Source: Thiobacillus sp.
Lineage (GTDB): Bacteria; Pseudomonadota; Gammaproteobacteria; Burkholderiales; Thiobacillaceae
Direction of reading: 5' to 3'
Assembly (NCBI RefSeq): GCF_024708915.1
Contig: NZ_JANJXQ010000048.1
Coordinates: 1 to 28,436, forward strand
Length of the DNA: 28,436 nt
Part shown: in pieces, positions 25,215 through 28,436 of the stretch
Layout: every line of letters starts with the position of its first letter
How positions within the stretch are numbered: the first letter of the stretch is position 1
Notes under the pieces: generated by a model
Seen by the model: only the letters and a program-made list of their open reading frames with translations
The model's database searches: none
What the model was told of the DNA's origin: nothing
Made by a program: the position numbers and the translations under genes

Positions 25215-25616
25215 CTAGAGGCCACCCAACAGGTCATGCGCATCCAGCAGGCGCCAGGCGATTTCCGGGCGCTGTTGCAGGGCGCGGCGAATGGCGGCGG
25301 CGATGGCCGGGCGGGTCTTGCGGCACAGGCCGGGCTGGTCGGCGAAGTCGATGGCGATGCCGCGCATGCTGCGCACCTCGTTGTGCCCGGGGGCGATATC
25401 CACGCGGATACCCAGCTGCTCGAACATGCGTTGCTGCAGATGCTCAAGGTCGTCCAGGCTCTGCACCTTCTCCAAGCGCTCGAGCAGGCGCCGCTCCTCA
25501 TGCAGGGTCAGCCGCAGAATGCGTGTATCGGCGCCCGGAGTTTGCAGCAACGCATCGCGCTGGCAGGTGCAAGTGCCGGGCGGGCAGGGCTGGCGGAGTG
25601 GCGGCGGGCTGTTCAT
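25215..25616 (-). CDS. Uncharacterised small protein with N-terminal CxxxxCxC motif
   Basis: I do not recognise this 133-aa protein. It begins with a proline-rich stretch holding C11, C16 and C18 (CPPGTCTCQR). A charged helical part follows (ILRLTLHEERRLLERLEKVQ, SLDDLEHLQQRMFEQLG), then IRVDIAPGHNEVRSMRGIAI and a helical C terminus ending LLDAHDLLGGL. No signal peptide or membrane span is visible, so it is probably cytoplasmic. The three close cysteines could bind a metal. Codon use is like the neighbours and the frame is free of stops, which supports it being real. It is on the same strand as rlhA, 164 bases upstream. Confidence 0.65.
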   Translation of the reverse strand: MNSPPPLRQPCPPGTCTCQRDALLQTPGADTRILRLTLHEERRLLERLEKVQSLDDLEHLQQRMFEQLGIRVDIAPGHNEVRSMRGIAIDFADQPGLCRKTRPAIAAAIRRALQQRPEIAWRLLDAHDLLGGL

Positions 25617-25755
25617 GGCTTTCGATCATAGCCAAGCCGGCCTAACCCGCACAGCCGGCGAGCTGCGGGATGACAAGTGCGGCGACGTCGCGCACCATGA
25701 CGTTCGCTTGCGCCATGGGCGTACCGTTTCGTCAGGGTTTTGCCGGAGAGCTGCC

Positions 25756-26592
25756 ATGCGTGTTCTTTCATCCGTCCTGCTGTTCGCCACGCTGCTGTTC
25801 ACCGGCTGGGCGGCTGCCGAAGAAGCGCAGCTGGTCGAGGCGATCAATGCCTATCGCAGCGAGGTGCAGCGCTGCGGCAGCAAGGCCAGCGAGGAACTGC
25901 CGCCACTCACGGCTGACACACGCCTGAATCTGCCGGCCATCGGTGCGGGCGATCTGCAGCAGGAACTGGCGCGTGCGGCCTATCCGATGATGACGGTGCA
26001 AGCCATCAGCCTGTCCGGGCCGCGAGATGCGCCGGCGGCGATGCAGGCGCTGCACGAGAGCTTTTGCCAGGTGCTGCTCGATCCGCAGTTCGTCGATATC
26101 GGCGTCAGCCGCGAGGGCCGCGACTGGCGCATCGTGCTGGCGCGGCCGCTGCTCGACGGGCGTCTGGGCGACTGGCAGGCCGAAGGCCAGAAACTGCTGG
26201 AGCTGATCAATACCGCGCGTGCGCAGCCGCGTCAGTGCGGCTCGCAATCCTTTGCCGCGGCGGCCCCACTTGGCTGGAACGCGACGCTCGGCGGCACGGC
26301 CGAAGCCCACAGTCGAGCGATGGCCAACCGTAATTTCTTCAGTCATCTGAGCGAGGACGGTCGCACGCCCGGCGACCGCGCCGAACTGGCCGGCTATACC
26401 GGCGGCGTGGTGGGCGAAAACATCGCTGCCGCACTGCCGACTCCGCGCCGGGTGCTCGACGGCTGGCTGGCCAGCCCCGGTCACTGCGCGAATCTGATGA
26501 ACCCGCAGTACAGCGAATTCGGCGCGGCCTATGCGGTCGATCCGCAGAGCGACGCGGCGATCTACTGGACGGCGCTGTTCGGCGCGCCGTAA
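25756..26592 (+). CDS. Secreted CAP-family (SCP/PR-1-like) protein with internal degenerate duplication
   Basis: The 278-aa protein has a signal peptide (1-21, ending WAAAEE). The C-terminal CAP domain (about 140-278) contains H185 in TAEAHSRAM, FFSHLSEDGRTPGDRAELAGY, GEN at 220-222 and GHCANLMNP at 242-250, the family's conserved His and Glu positions. The first half (25-135) aligns roughly with the second: EAINAYRSEVQRCG with ELINTARAQPRQCG, and SFCQVLLDPQFVDIGV with GHCANLMNPQYSEFGA. It lacks the His/Glu residues, so it looks like a decayed tandem copy. C40/C104 and C161/C244 may form equivalent disulfides. Start: ATG with GGAGAG upstream. Function unknown; exported. Confidence 0.85.
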   Translation: MRVLSSVLLFATLLFTGWAAAEEAQLVEAINAYRSEVQRCGSKASEELPPLTADTRLNLPAIGAGDLQQELARAAYPMMTVQAISLSGPRDAPAAMQALHESFCQVLLDPQFVDIGVSREGRDWRIVLARPLLDGRLGDWQAEGQKLLELINTARAQPRQCGSQSFAAAAPLGWNATLGGTAEAHSRAMANRNFFSHLSEDGRTPGDRAELAGYTGGVVGENIAAALPTPRRVLDGWLASPGHCANLMNPQYSEFGAAYAVDPQSDAAIYWTALFGAP

Positions 26593-26693
26593 GCGGCGCG
26601 TAATCCAGCACGGGTGTGGCGCGCGCTCGGAACTCCGGCGGTGCCGGAAAAGCCTCGGCGGAATGGCGCTGGTACAACCCTCGCGCCGCTCAC

Positions 26694-26722
26694 TGGACAA
26701 TTCGCCCCGAGCGGCTTAAAAG
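26694..26722 (+). promoter_or_regulatory. Putative promoter of the small membrane-protein gene
   Basis: TGGACA (26694-26699) and TAAAAG (26717-26722) are separated by 17 bases. Five of six -35 and four of six -10 positions match the sigma-70 consensus. It lies about 50 bases upstream of the GTG start at 26775, in a 182-base gap that otherwise shows nothing. Confidence 0.4.
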
Positions 26723-26774
26723 GGCGCGCGGCGGCGTTTGGCGTCAGCCGTCTTTATTCAGAGTCAGGTGAACC

Positions 26775-26903
26775 GTGAGAAAGAAAAAACCCGTGGACCC
26801 CGTGCGGCAAGCCGAAAAGAACCGTGCACACCGGATTGGCTGGCTGATCGCCCTGGCCGGCATCGTGGTGGGCTTCGTGCTGGTAGCGATCAAGCAGGCT
26901 TGA
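26775..26903 (+). CDS. Small single-span membrane protein (42 aa)
   Basis: A GTG start preceded by AGGTG (26766-26770) opens a 42-residue frame. The N-terminal half is strongly basic (RKKKPVDPVRQAEKNRAHR). One hydrophobic helix follows (IGWLIALAGIVVGFVLVAI) and the tail is KQA. The positive-inside rule predicts the N terminus in the cytoplasm. The composition and the well-placed ribosome-binding site support it as a genuine gene. It is followed 98 bases later by the FmdB-like gene on the same strand. I do not recognise a family. Confidence 0.65.
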   Translation: MRKKKPVDPVRQAEKNRAHRIGWLIALAGIVVGFVLVAIKQA

Positions 26904-27001
26904 TCGCGCGTAGCCAGCGATTCTGCGTCGTCCTTTGGCTGTACGTTCAACAGGCGGACGGTTGGCGGCCCCGGCCTAGCTCAACCCAGGGAGGAATAAC
27001 C

Positions 27002-27250
27002 ATGCCGACTTATGACTATCGCTGCGAAGCCAATGGCCAGGTTTACGAGGTCCGCCATGCGATGGCGCTGCGCCCCAAGACCTGGGGTGAATTGCGAGAG
27101 GCCTGTGGGCTGGCCGAAGACGTGACGATTGCGGACGATGCGCCGGTGACCAAGCTGATGAGTGCCGCCGGGGTGGTGAATAGCCGGGTGTTGAAGAACC
27201 CCGAAGCACCGGCCTGCGCACGCGGTGGCTGCGCGGGAAACTGCCGCTGA
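27002..27250 (+). CDS. FmdB-like zinc-ribbon protein with missing ligand
   Basis: The 82-aa protein starts MPTYDYRCEANGQVYEV, clearly related to the FmdB/CxxC_CXXC_SSSS family, which starts MPxYxYRCxxCG. Here the second cysteine of the first pair is N11 and the second CxxC pair is absent, replaced by a region with only C35. Three cysteines occur near the C terminus (CARGGCAGNC). It therefore cannot form the standard four-Cys ribbon, though the remaining cysteines might bind metal differently. The start is certain: GGAGGAATAACC directly precedes the ATG. Function of the family is unclear; members often serve as small putative regulators. Confidence 0.75.
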   Translation: MPTYDYRCEANGQVYEVRHAMALRPKTWGELREACGLAEDVTIADDAPVTKLMSAAGVVNSRVLKNPEAPACARGGCAGNCR

Positions 27251-27290
27251 GGTCGCCGCAGATCGCCGGGCGGTTTCGCCGGCCGCGGGA

Positions 27291-27296
27291 TATGAT
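27291..27296 (+). promoter_or_regulatory. -10-like TATGAT of the methyltransferase gene
   Basis: TATGAT lies 33 bases before the ATG at 27330, in the 79-base gap after the FmdB-like gene. No -35 match is seen at the usual spacing. Confidence 0.3.
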
Positions 27297-27329
27297 GCGC
27301 GCCCCCTACGCTCCCGCTAACAGGTCACC

Positions 27330-28073
27330 ATGCCCGGCGATGCCCTCTATACCGACTTGTCGGGTTACTACGATCTCATGTGCGCCGATATCGACTACGG
27401 CGCGCAAAGCCACTGTGTTCAGCGTCTGCAGCAGCTGTTCGGCAATGCCGGCAACAGGCATCTGGATCTCGCCTGCGGAACCGGGCCGCATGTGCGCCAT
27501 TTCATCGATGCCGGCTACCAGAGCAGCGGTCTGGACATCAACCAGCCGATGCTGGACCGGGCGGCCATTCGTTGTCCCGAAGCCCGCTTCTCGTTGCAGG
27601 ACATGTGTGGCTTTTCGTTGGACCAGCCAACCGACCTGATCACCTGCTTCCTCTATTCCATCCATTACAGTGGCACGCTCGAACGGCTCAAGCGCTGTAT
27701 CGCCAGTGTGCATGACGCCCTCGCGGTCGGTGGATTGTTCTGCTTCAACGCCGTGGACAAGCGTCAGATCGACAACGCTTCGTTCGTCTCCCACAGCACG
27801 CGGCATGCGGAAGGTCTGTTCAGCTTCAGCTCTGGCTGGCATTACCCCGGCGACGGCGAGCGGCAGGCGTTGAAGCTGCGCATCGAGAGAACCGTCGACG
27901 GAAAAAGTCAGATCTGGCATGACGAGCACGCGATGGTGGCGCTCAGCTTCGCCGAGCTGATCGAACTGCTGCAGCCGAATTTCGAGGTGCATGTGCTCGA
28001 GCATGACTACGAGAAGCTCTTGCCCTGGAACGAGGCTTCAGGCAACGCGATTTTTGCCTGCGTGAAGATCTGA
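27330..28073 (+). CDS. Class I SAM-dependent methyltransferase
   Basis: The 247-aa cytoplasmic protein has the SAM-binding motif I LDLACGTG (45-52). An acidic strand-2 position follows in SGLDIN (D69), then the motif around TDLITCFLYSIHY (about 105) and VGGLFCFNAVD after it. The N-terminal YTDLSGYYDLMCADIDY is typical of small-molecule methyltransferases of this class. The substrate cannot be told. Start: ATG with AGGT seven bases upstream. It is downstream of the FmdB-like gene with its own -10-like box and is convergent with the partial gene at the right edge. Confidence 0.9.
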   Translation: MPGDALYTDLSGYYDLMCADIDYGAQSHCVQRLQQLFGNAGNRHLDLACGTGPHVRHFIDAGYQSSGLDINQPMLDRAAIRCPEARFSLQDMCGFSLDQPTDLITCFLYSIHYSGTLERLKRCIASVHDALAVGGLFCFNAVDKRQIDNASFVSHSTRHAEGLFSFSSGWHYPGDGERQALKLRIERTVDGKSQIWHDEHAMVALSFAELIELLQPNFEVHVLEHDYEKLLPWNEASGNAIFACVKI

Positions 28074-28123
28074 ACCCAGCGTGCGCCGCCGTCCATGCGC
28101 TGTTGCGGAAGCGGCGATGACGA

Positions 28124-28436
28124 TCAGTGCAGACGCCGGGCTGCGGTGAACGTTTCGATCAGGTGGTCGGCCTGCTCGGTCAGCTGATCCAGCAGCCGAT
28201 CCCGCTGCTTTTCCGCATTGCTCATGGCTTTTTCGCCGTGCTGTTTCATCAGGTAGCTGTGAATCTGCCGTACCTCCTTCGACTGGAAGATCGGTGCCAG
28301 GTCCTGCACGGCCACCACGCCGGGGGATGCCTGGTTGCGGGTGTTCAGCACCACCTGCGGGCCACGCGCCGCCAAAGGCATGAAGCCCAGCGCCTCGAAG
28401 TACGGCACCTTGCCCGCCACGCACGCTACTTCGGCG
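28124..28436 (-). CDS. Uncharacterised protein, C-terminal part (runs off right edge)
   Basis: The frame is open to the right edge, so this is the C-terminal 103 residues or so of a longer protein, and an internal GTG at 28420 need not be the start. The visible part reads VPYFEALGFMPLAARGPQVV, then QDLAPIFQSKEVRQIHSYLM, and a charged helical tail (SNAEKQRDRLLDQLTEQADH) ending ARRLH. No motif was recognised. It is convergent with the methyltransferase gene, 50 bases apart. Confidence 0.6.
   Translation of the reverse strand, partial: AEVACVAGKVPYFEALGFMPLAARGPQVVLNTRNQASPGVVAVQDLAPIFQSKEVRQIHSYLMKQHGEKAMSNAEKQRDRLLDQLTEQADHLIETFTAARRLH

Noticed and set aside
1..28436. tRNA, rRNA, CRISPR array, prophage or plasmid genes
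   Set aside because: No cloverleaf, rRNA signature, regularly spaced repeats, integrase or replication gene was seen on reading the sequence; a tRNA search program was not available.

Overview
The window is about 28.4 kb of GC-rich chromosomal DNA. The gene set suggests a betaproteobacterium, possibly Thiobacillus-like: a fused SpmA/SpmB protein next to a CobD/CbiB-family protein and Ppx/GppA, a TauE/SafE exporter, a quinoprotein-associated metallo-hydrolase, and complex c-di-GMP proteins. The taxonomy is inferred from gene content and base composition only. I saw no rRNA, tRNA, CRISPR array, plasmid functions or phage genes.

Left part (1-9424, all minus strand). The 5' end of a cyclopropane-fatty-acid synthase gene (cfa) runs off the left edge. 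An AT-rich intergenic stretch and a clear intrinsic terminator separate it from a two-partner secretion locus. That locus has a transporter (tpsB, 616 aa) followed nine bases later by a very large secreted beta-helical exoprotein (tpsA, 2222 aa). The exoprotein looks like an adhesin: it ends without a VENN motif, toxin domain or immunity gene.

Second part (9425-13586, minus strand). Four tightly packed or overlapping genes form an apparent operon. In order of transcription they encode a membrane-anchored GyrI-like domain protein, a CobD/CbiB-like membrane protein, a fused SpmA-SpmB gate-domain membrane protein, and an exopolyphosphatase (Ppx/GppA).

Third part (13758-20388, plus strand). Two c-di-GMP genes flank a periplasmic MBL-fold hydrolase. 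One is a PAS/PAS/PAS/GAF/GAF/PAS-GGDEF-EAL protein with both motifs intact. The other is a response-regulator diguanylate cyclase with a degenerate extra receiver-like domain. The second ends in a roughly 220-bp element with 21-bp terminal inverted repeats flanked by TA, which looks like a miniature inverted-repeat transposable element (MITE).

Fourth part (20620-25616). On the minus strand are a TauE/SafE permease, a DUF190 protein, CrcB/Fluc (the fluoride-channel pair), a secreted DUF302 protein, an RlhA-type U32 protein and a small uncharacterised protein. A one-domain ModE-like regulator lies on the plus strand, divergent from the DUF302 gene.

Right part (25756-28436). On the plus strand are a secreted CAP-family protein with an internal degenerate duplication, a 42-aa single-span membrane protein, a divergent FmdB-like zinc-ribbon protein and a SAM-dependent methyltransferase. 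A partial unknown gene on the minus strand runs off the right edge.

Most of the window is conventional. The items that best repay follow-up are the MITE-like element at 20386-20607, the periodic low-complexity inserts in the TpsA repeats, the membrane-anchored GyrI-like operon, and the half-degenerate tandem CAP protein.
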